Part shown: one piece after another, positions 23,558 through 31,688 of the stretch
Layout: each line of letters opens with the position of its first letter
How positions within the stretch are numbered: position 1 is the first letter of the stretch
Assembly (NCBI GenBank): GCA_009924095.1
Contig: RFSG01000018.1
Span: 1 to 34,440 of the forward strand
Source of the DNA: Sphingobacteriia bacterium
Lineage (GTDB): Bacteria > Bacteroidota > Bacteroidia > J057 > RFSG01
Direction of reading: 5' to 3'
Length of the DNA stretch: 34,440 nucleotides
Program-made: the position numbers and the translations under genes
The notes under the pieces: model-generated
What the model saw: only the letters and a program-made list of their open reading frames with translations
The model's database searches: none
Told to the model about the DNA's origin: nothing

Positions 23558-26500
23558 TTGGCATTTGAAAAGTGTCAAAATATCTATCAATAACAATACG
23601 CATTCTATCCTGATAATTAACTCCCTTAGATTTTAAAAGCTCTTGTGCCAATTTTTCTTCTGTCTTTTTTTCGTTTAATTCAGCCGGCTTTTTAATAATA
23701 ACTTCTTTACCTGTCTGTGATTCTCTTCTTTCCTCCATATCCCTTTCCCTTACCGATTTGGTGGCATCTAACATCCGGTTTAGAATTTTTTGTTGACGCA
23801 TCAATGTCTCTTGGGTTAAATTATTATTAATTAATTCTTGTTCCGTCAATTCCATATCACTTTTAATCTTATCTAATTTCCCTAAGCCTGGCTTGCCTTC
23901 ATCTTTCAATTGTTGTTCAGCAGATTGTAACATCTGTCTAATTAACTCTTGTTGAGCTGCAATTCTACCCAATTCCTTAGGATCAGCTTTTCCTAACTTC
24001 ATCATCTCTTGAAGTTTCTGATTTACGCTTCGTTGTTGTTGGGATAAATTAGACATACTTTTCCCTTCCCCTGGACCCGGTTTTTTCTTCTTGCATAATT
24101 TTTTCTTTGAAGAAGAAGAAGAACTTGACTTTTGCATTTCCTTCATCATGTTCTCCAATTCATTACTTAAAAAGTTTGCCAAATTATTAATTCCTGTCAT
24201 TGCAGCCTGTTGTTCTCCAGTAGCAAATCCAATATTTCTATCATTTAAATGATTTAAAGATCTATCAATATGCTTCTGAATTCCTACAACTTCATCCGTA
24301 ATCATCTTTTTAATCTCAGGAACTCTGCCCGCCAATGCATACAGGGAATCACTAATCATTCCCATATCATCTTTTAATTTACGTTGTAATTGCGCTTTCT
24401 GTGGCAGCGAAGGATCATTAAATCTCAAAGGTCTAATACCATCTCTTAATGCTTCTTCATCAAACGATATTTTGATTAAATTTTCAAGAATGTCCGTTAA
24501 ATCTTCAATATTCTCTGCTTGTTCTTCGGACTCTGCGTCTGATTGCATCTGATCAAGTTTATCAATCATTTGTTGCATTTTATCAGAAGCATTTTTTTGT
24601 TCCTTACTGCTTTGTTTATTATTCTGCTTCATTTGACTAGCAGCTTGTTTCATGCTTTGTTGCGCACTTTGCTGCTTGTCCCCGATGTCTTTCATTTCTT
24701 CATTCTGAGGAGTTTCGGTTCCGCTCTTTAAAGAATCTAATTCGGCTAGGTCTTTTTTAATATCCTCCATCTTTTTGCTTAACTCCTCTTGCTCTTTGGA
24801 TAATTTATCCCTATCCTCGCTTTTATTACTTTCTTCATTCTTTTTATTTAACTCATCTTGCTGATTCTTTAGGTTATCCAACTTCTTTATTAATTCCTCA
24901 ACCTTTTGTTCAGCTTTAAATTGATTTAATAATTTCATGGTTCGTTCCATATCTTTTTCCAAAGCTTCGCGATCCAATTTTGTATCCTCTAATTGCTTCC
25001 TTATTTCATCAGGCCTTAACTTTTCTAATTGTTCCTGTAATTTTTTTAGATATTCATCCAACTTAGGATTTTGAATATCTTTCATTAATTGTTGGAGATT
25101 TTCAAGTTTATTTAATAATTCAGGGGTAAACAATTCATTTTCTTTTTGTTCAGAAATATTTTGTTTCATTTTAGAATCTAATTGCTTCAAGGACTGATTA
25201 ACTTGTTGCTGTTTTTCTAATAAATTTTTTAGCTCTTTTTGATCAGAATATTCTAATGATTTTTTTTCTGATAATTTATTCTGAAACTTTTCAAGCGCTT
25301 TATTAAAGTCTGCCACTTGTTTAGACAAATCCGCTAATTCTTTCGACACTTCTTCCTGCTTTTCTTCTTGCTCTTCATACAATTTTTCTACAGAAGGATG
25401 ATGAGCTTTAAAAACCGATGTTTCAGCGAACTTGCTGCCTGAAATACCGTCATTATCCCATACACGTATTTGATACTCAATGGCTTCTCCTTGGTTAAGA
25501 CCTAATGAAAATAAATCCACTTCATATAATTTCTCTATTTCCAAACTTCTTCCTGTACCTGGTAATTCTAACACCTTAAATTCTTCTGATAATTTTTGCT
25601 TATCACCAGATGTTATAAATCGATATCGAAATTCTAATTTATTAATACCATAATCATCACTTGCTGATACATCCAAAGGCAAAAGGCCTGTCACGGGAAT
25701 ATTAAAATCGTAATTGTTCTCACGAAGCATAACAGATGGATATTTATCGTCTTCAACATTCATTAAAAAATCCAAACTATCTTTATTTATATTTCGTGAA
25801 GAATTCATTAGAACAAATCTATACTTACTAGAGGAAAACAAAGATGCTTTAAATAAATATTCTTCTTTTCCATTCTTTTCACCTTTAAATAAACCATTAT
25901 CGCTTGAAAGATTGGCTGAGGTAACATCTCCTCGAACTTTAACTATCCATTTAACAATGGTACCTTTTATGGCAGTAATATCTCCTACATTTTCAGGTAA
26001 TGTATCCGACTTTTTATTTGTATAGGCTGGATAATTTAATATTATTTTAAAATTGGATAAGGAGGGATATCGCTTTACTGTTATTTCCTTTATTTCTGAG
26101 GTAACTTTCCCATTACCCACTTTAATTTTTAAATCATCTGTAATATCTGTAATATCAGCAGAAAAATTAATCTTCCCGTCAGCATTCATTGGCAAAGGTA
26201 TCCATTGATTAGATCCCGCATGTTCTACAAATAAATTCAATTCTGAAGGAATTTCATTTCCGTAAACCGTAGCGGATACCTTTATTGATTTACCTTCTTC
26301 AATTGTTTCTGGAACAGAATCTAGAACAATCGAAAAAGGTGGGGGAGGTGGAAAATCAGTTCCATAATTAATTAAGCGAGTGGAACCTTGTGTCAATACT
26401 TCTGGACTTAAAAAAAATACAATAAATAAAATTCCTAGAGGAATAAATAAATATCTTCCAAATTTTAAAGTTGGTGCAAAATTGACAGCCTTGGTAACTG

Positions 26501-26918
26501 GAAAAACAGATAATAAAGCTGCCTTATGATTAATGGCAGCAATTAATAATTCATTATTGTGGTCGTCATTGCTTGATAGCTGAACAATATTTAATAATTT
26601 ATCTGCAATTTCTGGAATTTTATTGCCTACAAATTTTGCCGCTTCTAAATCTGAAATCTGCTTAGAAATATTATATAATTTCAAAACAGGAACCATTATC
26701 ATTTTAAGGAAAATAAATCCACTCAAGGAAATAAATCCAAAAAATAATATTGTACGAACAGTTACTGAAAAATTAAAAAGACCTTCTCCGAAAATTAATA
26801 TTAAGAAAACAGAAGATATTATTAGCAATAACAAAAAAAGACCTCTTAATAACTCATTCTGGTAATACCTTTTTCTGAATGCGCGTAAACTAGCTTGAAC
26901 ATTAGTTGGAAGAGTCAT
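23541..26918 (-). CDS. DUF4175-family membrane protein with long coiled coil
   Basis: The gene is the longest here: 1125 residues. Three membrane helices lie near the N-terminus (about 24-45, 54-78 and 155-171). Next comes a beta-rich periplasmic region (about 180-500), where VPETIEEGKSIKVSATVYG and ASDDYGINKLEFRYR look like tandem Ig-like folds. A very long Lys/Glu/Gln/Asn-rich coiled coil fills about 505-815, and a second helical zone about 850-1080. A low-complexity patch of seven Ser followed by Lys-rich residues sits near 925-945. The layout fits DUF4175 proteins, which are widespread in Bacteroidota and have no assigned role to my knowledge. It is co-directional and overlapping with the RsbW-like gene. 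Confidence 0.85.
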   Translation of the reverse strand: MTLPTNVQASLRAFRKRYYQNELLRGLFLLLLIISSVFLILIFGEGLFNFSVTVRTILFFGFISLSGFIFLKMIMVPVLKLYNISKQISDLEAAKFVGNKIPEIADKLLNIVQLSSNDDHNNELLIAAINHKAALLSVFPVTKAVNFAPTLKFGRYLFIPLGILFIVFFLSPEVLTQGSTRLINYGTDFPPPPPFSIVLDSVPETIEEGKSIKVSATVYGNEIPSELNLFVEHAGSNQWIPLPMNADGKINFSADITDITDDLKIKVGNGKVTSEIKEITVKRYPSLSNFKIILNYPAYTNKKSDTLPENVGDITAIKGTIVKWIVKVRGDVTSANLSSDNGLFKGEKNGKEEYLFKASLFSSSKYRFVLMNSSRNINKDSLDFLMNVEDDKYPSVMLRENNYDFNIPVTGLLPLDVSASDDYGINKLEFRYRFITSGDKQKLSEEFKVLELPGTGRSLEIEKLYEVDLFSLGLNQGEAIEYQIRVWDNDGISGSKFAETSVFKAHHPSVEKLYEEQEEKQEEVSKELADLSKQVADFNKALEKFQNKLSEKKSLEYSDQKELKNLLEKQQQVNQSLKQLDSKMKQNISEQKENELFTPELLNKLENLQQLMKDIQNPKLDEYLKKLQEQLEKLRPDEIRKQLEDTKLDREALEKDMERTMKLLNQFKAEQKVEELIKKLDNLKNQQDELNKKNEESNKSEDRDKLSKEQEELSKKMEDIKKDLAELDSLKSGTETPQNEEMKDIGDKQQSAQQSMKQAASQMKQNNKQSSKEQKNASDKMQQMIDKLDQMQSDAESEEQAENIEDLTDILENLIKISFDEEALRDGIRPLRFNDPSLPQKAQLQRKLKDDMGMISDSLYALAGRVPEIKKMITDEVVGIQKHIDRSLNHLNDRNIGFATGEQQAAMTGINNLANFLSNELENMMKEMQKSSSSSSSKKKLCKKKKPGPGEGKSMSNLSQQQRSVNQKLQEMMKLGKADPKELGRIAAQQELIRQMLQSAEQQLKDEGKPGLGKLDKIKSDMELTEQELINNNLTQETLMRQQKILNRMLDATKSVRERDMEERRESQTGKEVIIKKPAELNEKKTEEKLAQELLKSKGVNYQDRMRIVIDRYFDTFQMPNGNRN

Positions 26919-26977
26919 GTATATAGTATTCTATTTCAAAATAAATATACGTAGAAATCCACTAAATGTGTATAAAA

Positions 26978-27742
26978 TTATAAATCTATTTCTAACTCAA
27001 TTGGACAATGATCTGACATAAAAATATGGTTATGTATTTTATAATTCTTAATTAAAGGCGTTAACTCTTCTCCAACTAAATGATAATCAATTCTCCACCC
27101 TAAATTTCGTTCCCTTGCTCCAGCTCTAAAAGTCCACCACGTATATTGATGTGGTTCCTGGCTTACTTGCCTCAAAGCATCCGCATACCCTAGTGATATA
27201 AAATCTGTCATCCATTCGCGTTCCTGAGGTAAAAATCCAGATGAATTTTTATTCGAAACCGGATTATGAATATCAATGGGTTTATGGCAAATATTTACAT
27301 CCCCAGCGATTATCAGTCGTTTATTCAAAGATTCCAATTTTAAAATATACTTGGTAAAATAATCTAAGAAACTCTCCTTAAAATCTTGTCGAACATCTCC
27401 AGTGGTACCAGATGGAAAATAAGCACATAAAACACTAAATTTTTCATAATCAATTCGAATACATCTTCCTTCAAAATCATAAAATTCATTATCAATACCA
27501 TAAGTTATATTTTGACATTTATATTTTGACATTATTCCTACTCCGCTATACCCTTTTTTAACTGCAGGATACCAATAAGAATAATACCCTTCTAATTCTA
27601 CTAACTCCTTTGGTATATTCTCAATATTTGCTTTAATTTCTTGAAAACAAATAATATCAGGTTCCTCTACTTTTATCCAATCTACTAAACCCTTACTGCA
27701 GGCTGATCGAATACCATTAACATTAAAAGAAATAATTTTCAT
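26978..27742 (-). CDS. Exodeoxyribonuclease III / AP endonuclease (XthA type)
   Basis: The enzyme is predicted to cleave DNA at abasic sites and degrade 3' ends in base excision repair. It belongs to the exonuclease/endonuclease/phosphatase superfamily, 254 residues, normal length. Active-site residues are visible: Asn7 (SFNVNG), Glu35 (CFQEIKA), Tyr108 (CAYFPSG), Asp148 and Asn150 (AGDVN), Asp219 (GWRIDYHLV), and Asp244-His245 (SDHCP). The NPVSNKNSSGFLPQEREW stretch is the family's conserved NxxGF/L region. The start lies 2 bp from the thiL stop, so the two are probably co-transcribed. ExoA and XthA names are both used for this group, so I leave the symbol empty. Confidence 0.95.
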   Translation of the reverse strand: MKIISFNVNGIRSACSKGLVDWIKVEEPDIICFQEIKANIENIPKELVELEGYYSYWYPAVKKGYSGVGIMSKYKCQNITYGIDNEFYDFEGRCIRIDYEKFSVLCAYFPSGTTGDVRQDFKESFLDYFTKYILKLESLNKRLIIAGDVNICHKPIDIHNPVSNKNSSGFLPQEREWMTDFISLGYADALRQVSQEPHQYTWWTFRAGARERNLGWRIDYHLVGEELTPLIKNYKIHNHIFMSDHCPIELEIDL

Positions 27743-27744
27743 CC

Positions 27745-28803
27745 TTAAATAAAACTATCCCAACCAGAATTTTTAATTTCTATTTCATCGCCTTCCTTGG
27801 TTTCTATCACAATTCCTAATTCTTCATTCACAGTATAACCAATAATTGAAATTTCTTCAATACTTTTTATTTCTTCAAAATATTTGGGATTTACAGTAAA
27901 CAATAATTCATAATCTTCACCTCCATAAATCGCATATTGCTCTACATCGGTATAAAATAATTCTGCAACAGATTTAGTTTGAAAATCAATAGGTAAACGG
28001 TCTGAAAATATTTTAGCCCCAAAATTATTTGCTTTACATAAATGATGTAATTCAGAACCTAATCCATCTGAAATATCAATCATAGCAGAAGGTATTAATC
28101 CTTTTTCTTTTAAAATATTAATAAGCCCTAGTTTTGCAGTGGGTCTGAGCTGTCTACCTACCACATACTCAAAAGAACTTAAATCAGGTTGAACCGTAGG
28201 ATTTTCTTCAAATACTTTTTTCTCTCTTTGCAATAATTGTAATCCAGCATAAGCAGCACCTAAATCCCCAGTTACACAAACTAAATCATTAACAGAAGCA
28301 CCTGATCGTTTTACAATATCATTCGTATCATTATAACCAATGATACTAATTGAAATCATAAGCCCTGCTCGAGAGGATGTTGTATCCCCTCCTATTAAAC
28401 TAATCTTATATTCTTCACAAGCTAAATTAATTCCTTGGTATAATTCATTGAGTGCTTCTATACTAAATCTATTACTTACTGCAATACTTACTAAAACAGC
28501 GATTGGAGTAGAATACATTGCACATATATCTGAAACATTTACGGCTATTGATTTATAGCCTAAATATTTTAAGGGTGTGTAACTTAAATCAAAGTGAATG
28601 CCCTCTACTAACATATCGCTTGACCAAACTACCTTACTACTTTCGGGAAAAGTTAATACTGCAGCATCATCTCCTATTCCTTCCTTTACAAAATCATGTA
28701 AATTACCTTGATTTTGTTTTAGGAAATCGATCCATCCAAATTCACCAATATCAGATAACTTATGTAAATTTTGTTTTGCTAAATAATCTTGCTCTTCAAT
28801 CAC
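27745..28803 (-). CDS. thiL: Thiamine-monophosphate kinase
   Basis: ThiL converts thiamine monophosphate to thiamine diphosphate with ATP, the last step of the biosynthetic pathway. The 352-residue product has the PurM-like fold signatures: LSDIGEFGWIDFL (16-28), EGIGDDAAVL with Asp45-Asp46 (metal and ATP binding), SSDMLVEGIHFDL, LIGGDTTSS, VTGDLGAAYAGL, IDISDGLGSELHHLC, and YGGEDYELLFTV. The start is a GTG at 28801-28803; no ATG is available upstream of the conserved LSDIGEFG block in this frame. exoA-type nuclease follows after 2 bp. No TPP riboswitch is apparent in the 556-bp spacer upstream. Confidence 0.96.
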   Translation of the reverse strand: MIEEQDYLAKQNLHKLSDIGEFGWIDFLKQNQGNLHDFVKEGIGDDAAVLTFPESSKVVWSSDMLVEGIHFDLSYTPLKYLGYKSIAVNVSDICAMYSTPIAVLVSIAVSNRFSIEALNELYQGINLACEEYKISLIGGDTTSSRAGLMISISIIGYNDTNDIVKRSGASVNDLVCVTGDLGAAYAGLQLLQREKKVFEENPTVQPDLSSFEYVVGRQLRPTAKLGLINILKEKGLIPSAMIDISDGLGSELHHLCKANNFGAKIFSDRLPIDFQTKSVAELFYTDVEQYAIYGGEDYELLFTVNPKYFEEIKSIEEISIIGYTVNEELGIVIETKEGDEIEIKNSGWDSFI

Positions 28804-29223
28804 CTATATCGCTTTAAAAAAATAATTATGTGAAATTACTTTATTAAAAAATAATTCCCAAAATTGATTTAAAACAGATTTCACCTGCTAACATAACAAC
28901 AGAATTAATTATTTATAATATAAAAAGAGGTAGTTGTTGTTAGACGTGAATATGAGGAAAAGAAAAATTAAAAGAGTAGGAAATTATAGAATTAACAAAA
29001 AGAAAAAGGTCATGAACAATACTACACAAACAGATAACTTTGAAAAACACAGGATTACATCGTTAGTCCACATAATTATGTAAATAGTTAATAAGTGGTT
29101 AACAGGATAAAATAATTTACAATTGTTGTGAGTAGGCTGTGCGTAAAAAGGAAGTTTTCTACAGGACAAAATCCTACCTTTAAGAAAATGAGAAACTGTA
29201 AAAGTTTAAGACAAAACAAGCAC

Positions 29224-29243
29224 AAGTTGTCCCAAGTTATCCC
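29224..29243 (+). repeat. Tandem 10-bp repeat AAGTTRTCCC overlapping the era promoter
   Basis: Two copies, AAGTTGTCCC (29224-29233) and AAGTTATCCC (29234-29243), follow one another exactly, so they repeat on the same face of the helix. The first contains the TTG of the -33 element and the second lies in the spacer before the -7 box, a position suited to a regulator that competes with or recruits RNA polymerase. Confidence 0.5.
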
Positions 29244-29256
29244 AACATTAAGTTTG
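29227..29256 (+). promoter_or_regulatory. Bacteroidota-type promoter for era
   Basis: TTG (29227-29229), a 19-bp spacer and TAAGTTTG (29249-29256) match the TTG-N19-TAnnTTTG consensus of the main Bacteroidota sigma factor. Transcription would begin near 29263, giving a leader of about 95 nt before the era ATG. Confidence 0.65.
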
Positions 29257-29276
29257 TTAAGGAAACATTAATGTTG
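29243..29276. repeat. Inverted repeat at the era -7 region
   Basis: CAACATTAA (29243-29251) and TTAATGTTG (29268-29276) are perfect reverse complements with 16 nt between them. The left arm overlaps the -7 box and the right arm is just downstream of the expected transcription start. AACATTAATGTT (29264-29275) is also a 12-bp palindrome by itself. Confidence 0.45.
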
Positions 29277-29300
29277 ATATGATAATATTGATATTCAGCG

Positions 29301-29318
29301 GTTTAAAATTTTTTAAAC
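29301..29318. repeat. Palindromic element in the era leader
   Basis: GTTTAAAA (29301-29308) and TTTTAAAC (29311-29318) are perfect arms around a TT centre. It is in the predicted 5' untranslated region of era, 42 bp before the start codon. It could form a hairpin or be part of an A/T-rich unwinding element. Confidence 0.4.
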
Positions 29319-29359
29319 AATCCGAAAAAAGGAAAAAGAAATGAACGTTCACGATACAA

Positions 29360-30262
29360 ATGCAAAAAATGGAATCCGAACAAATTTTTAGGTCAGGTTT
29401 TGTATCCATAATTGGAAATCCGAATGCGGGTAAATCAACTTTAATGAATGCTCTAGTAGGGGAAAAATTAGCAATTGTAACCCCAAAAGCACAAACTACC
29501 CGGCATAGGATCATCGGAATAAGTACAGGTGAAAACTATCAACTTGTATTTTCAGACACCCCTGGCGTAATGAAGCCCAAGTATAAGTTACACGACAAGA
29601 TGCTTAAATCAGTAGGGGTTGCAATTGCAGATGCAGATTTAATTTTATTGTTATCAGATATTCAAGAGAATTTTCCAGAACAGGCTCTTTTCACATTATT
29701 TAAAACCACAAAAATTCCAGTTTTTTTGATATTAAATAAAGCTGATTTATCAAGCAAGGAACAAATTACATTGCGTAGAGAAGAGCTAGAGGAAGAGATT
29801 AAACCCGAACAAACTTTTATAATATCTGCTTTAAAAAAAACCGGATTAACCGAATTACTTACAGCGATCATTAATCGTATGCCTGAAGGTCCGGCTTATT
29901 ATGATGCAGATCAATTAACAGATAAACCCGAAAGATTTTTTGTGTCCGAAATTATCAGGGAGCAGATATTTTTACAATTTGAAGAAGAAATTCCTTACGG
30001 AACAGAAGTAAGTATTTTAGAATATAAGGACATGGGCGACCGAGTTCATATCGAGGCTGAAATTCACACAGAACGATTACAGCACAAGGGGATGTTAATT
30101 GGTAAACAGGGAGCAGCAATTCGAAATCTGGGTACTGCTTCTAGGAAAAATATAGAAGCCTGGTTAGGTAAACCTGTTTTTTTACAATTGTATGTACGGG
30201 TTGCTGAAAAATGGAAAGATAATCAGCGATATTTAAAAGGGTTTGGATACGATAATATATAA
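29360..30262 (+). CDS. era: GTPase Era
   Basis: Era is an essential GTPase that binds the 3' end of 16S rRNA during 30S subunit assembly. The 300-residue protein has the GTPase motifs G1 GNPNAGKST (19-27; Ala where Val is more usual), G2 within PKAQTTRHRI, G3 DTPG, G4 NKAD and G5 SALKK, followed by the C-terminal KH RNA-binding domain (GMLIGKQGAAIRNLGTASRK and FLQLYVRVAEKW). ATG 29360 is used here; an in-frame ATG at 29369 is equally reasonable. It is preceded by the promoter described separately and is convergent with murI, 5 bp between the stops. Interestingly ybeY, another 16S maturation factor, is 6 kb away in the opposite orientation. Confidence 0.97.
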   Translation: MQKMESEQIFRSGFVSIIGNPNAGKSTLMNALVGEKLAIVTPKAQTTRHRIIGISTGENYQLVFSDTPGVMKPKYKLHDKMLKSVGVAIADADLILLLSDIQENFPEQALFTLFKTTKIPVFLILNKADLSSKEQITLRREELEEEIKPEQTFIISALKKTGLTELLTAIINRMPEGPAYYDADQLTDKPERFFVSEIIREQIFLQFEEEIPYGTEVSILEYKDMGDRVHIEAEIHTERLQHKGMLIGKQGAAIRNLGTASRKNIEAWLGKPVFLQLYVRVAEKWKDNQRYLKGFGYDNI

Positions 30263-30267
30263 AGTTA

Positions 30268-31077
30268 CTAATTGTGTTTATTTAAAAAGACCTCTCTACC
30301 TAAGAACATTTTTGCAGTGTCTTTAAATCCAGGGGTTAAATCCGACACAAAAAATTTGTGATTGACGGAATCGGAGTTTCTATTTAACAAATTCAAAACG
30401 GTTAATTGTTTTTGAACTTCCGAAGCAATGGCCAAAGAGGAGTCAATTACTTCAACTTTTCTTGTGTTCGTTTTATCAAAATAATTTTGAATTTCAGAAC
30501 GAATTAGGGGGTAATGTGTACAGCCAAGGATAACGGAGTCAATATGATTAAAGCCGGTATCTGACATGTAAGCTTCGATAATTTCAATGGATATTTGATG
30601 ATGGTTCCATCCTTCCTCAATCATAGGAACCAATAAGGGCGTTGCTTTTTCAATTACCAACGCATCGGGAGCAAGATCTAATAAAGATTTAAGATAGACA
30701 TGAGATTGAATGGTGGTTCGAGTACCAATTACCCCAATTCTTTTCATGGGTGAAATTAATAATGCATTTTTAACGGCAGGCTGGATTACATCAAAAACAG
30801 GGATATCTCTTGCGATGTTTTTAACCGTATTTAAGGCAACGGCCGATGCCGTATTACAAGCAATTACAATTGCTTTAACTCCGGTCTCTAATAAGAAGTG
30901 TGTGATAGTGTCTGCATACCCTTGTAATAATTCAGGGGATTTATCTCCATAGGGAAGATGTGCAGTATCTCCGAAATACAGGATAGATTCGTTCGGCAAT
31001 AAAGCATTTAATGCTTTTACGATCGTAAGTCCTCCAATACCGGAATCAAATACGCCGATCGGTAATTGGGAATTCAT
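30268..31077 (-). CDS. murI: Glutamate racemase
   Basis: MurI interconverts L- and D-glutamate to supply the D-isomer for peptidoglycan precursors. Starting from ATG 31077 gives 269 residues; the longer frame to 31137 adds a Pro/Gln-rich stretch that overlaps the upstream ompH gene and is not part of the fold. The active site is complete: Asp11 in FDSGIGG, Cys74 in ACNTASA, and Cys186 with His188 in GCTHYP, the two cysteines being the acid-base pair. The YFGDTAHLPYGDKSP block is also conserved. The gene ends the bamA-ompH cluster, 10 bp after the third ompH stop, and is probably its last cistron. Confidence 0.97.
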   Translation of the reverse strand: MNSQLPIGVFDSGIGGLTIVKALNALLPNESILYFGDTAHLPYGDKSPELLQGYADTITHFLLETGVKAIVIACNTASAVALNTVKNIARDIPVFDVIQPAVKNALLISPMKRIGVIGTRTTIQSHVYLKSLLDLAPDALVIEKATPLLVPMIEEGWNHHQISIEIIEAYMSDTGFNHIDSVILGCTHYPLIRSEIQNYFDKTNTRKVEVIDSSLAIASEVQKQLTVLNLLNRNSDSVNHKFFVSDLTPGFKDTAKMFLGREVFLNKHN

Positions 31078-31087
31078 ATTTACAATA

Positions 31088-31642
31088 TTATTTTCCCGGA
31101 GGGGTTGGGGTTGTTCCGGGTACTGGGGCAGGAGCAAGGGTTACTCCTAGTTTTTTAGCAATTAATTCTGTGACATCTAAATCTTTTTGTCCGTATAATA
31201 CATTGCTAATACCTGCACCTTTATTTAACACAAAATTGTATCCGTTTTCTTTTGCTACTTCTTCAATAGCCTTTGACATTTTTTCCTGAAGAGGAGCCAT
31301 TAATAATTCTTGTTTTCCGGCAATTTCGGTTTGTGCTTCTTTTTCGAATTGTTTTAATTCTTCTTCAAGTTTCATTAATTCTTCTTCCTTAGATTTTTTT
31401 TGATCCATGGTAAGGTTTTTTTCAATGTCATAATATTCCTGAAGTTTACTTTGGGCATATTCATTTTTGATTCTATACCGTTCTTCTAACTTCCGCTGAA
31501 AGGTTTCCATTTCAGTCATAGAGGTTTTGTATTCTGGCATTTGGCTGATAATGGCTTCTACATTTGCATAGCCAATTTTATGTTGACTAAAACCAATGGA
31601 GTAACTGCAAAATAGAATAAGGAGGGATAAAACGTACTTCAT
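31088..31642 (-). CDS. OmpH/Skp-family periplasmic chaperone, copy 3
   Basis: This is a small secreted, helical protein like Skp, a trimeric chaperone that escorts unfolded outer-membrane proteins to BamA. ATG 31642 gives 184 residues with a clear signal peptide (MKYVLSLLILFCSYSIGFSQ); a TTG 24 bp earlier is less likely. The mature start HKIGYANVEAIISQMPEYKTS is the family's N-terminal strand, followed by a long Glu/Lys/Gln coiled coil (about 40-110) and the C-terminal strand block VAKENGYNFVLNKGAGISNVLYG, then a Pro/Thr-rich tail ending PGTTPTPPGK. It is the third of three tandem paralogues between bamA and murI. Confidence 0.9.
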   Translation of the reverse strand: MKYVLSLLILFCSYSIGFSQHKIGYANVEAIISQMPEYKTSMTEMETFQRKLEERYRIKNEYAQSKLQEYYDIEKNLTMDQKKSKEEELMKLEEELKQFEKEAQTEIAGKQELLMAPLQEKMSKAIEEVAKENGYNFVLNKGAGISNVLYGQKDLDVTELIAKKLGVTLAPAPVPGTTPTPPGK

Positions 31643-31688
31643 GAGGGATTGATTTATAAGGGACAAAGATAGTTAAAAAGGGATTAAT

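Larger units (their letters stand above)
28804..29359. other. 556-bp AT-rich non-coding region between thiL and era
   Basis: This is the only long gap in the window. It lies between divergently transcribed thiL and era and is strongly A/T rich. It holds one convincing promoter for era (29227-29256), a pair of tandem 10-mers (29224-29243), a stem-forming inverted repeat (29243-29276) and an 18-nt palindromic stretch (29301-29318). Degenerate DnaA-box-like 9-mers are present: TGTGCGTAA (reverse-complement match) near 29139 and TTTTCTACA near 29155 each miss the TTWTNCACA consensus at one position, and several others miss it at two. A 43-codon Lys/Arg-rich frame at 28952-29083 is open but unconvincing. 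I see no RNA gene. Confidence 0.55.

Noticed and set aside
24059..24130. The run of Ser then Lys codons in DUF4175 as a frameshift or assembly error.
   Set aside because: The frame is open and coding in character on both sides, and Ser/Lys-rich low complexity fits the rest of this coiled-coil protein.
28804..28900. A TPP riboswitch upstream of thiL.
   Set aside because: I could not find the conserved CUGAGA and related thi-box elements on the minus strand; the region is too A/T-rich and unstructured.
28952..29083. A 43-codon Lys/Arg-rich plus-strand frame (MRKRKIKRVGNYRINKKKKV...) in the thiL-era spacer.
   Set aside because: It lies in purine-rich A/T DNA where Lys/Arg frames arise by chance, has no recognised family, no promoter of its own, and no coupling to a neighbour.
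29136..29160. DnaA-box-like 9-mers as proof of a replication origin.
   Set aside because: No perfect box is present; single-mismatch matches of this number are expected by chance in such A/T-rich DNA. I kept the idea only as a low-weight finding.
28984..29169. A 61-codon minus-strand frame in the thiL-era spacer, hydrophobic at its C-terminus.
   Set aside because: It overlaps the other spurious frame, lacks a plausible ribosome-binding context, and its hydrophobic end is explained by reading A-rich DNA on the opposite strand.
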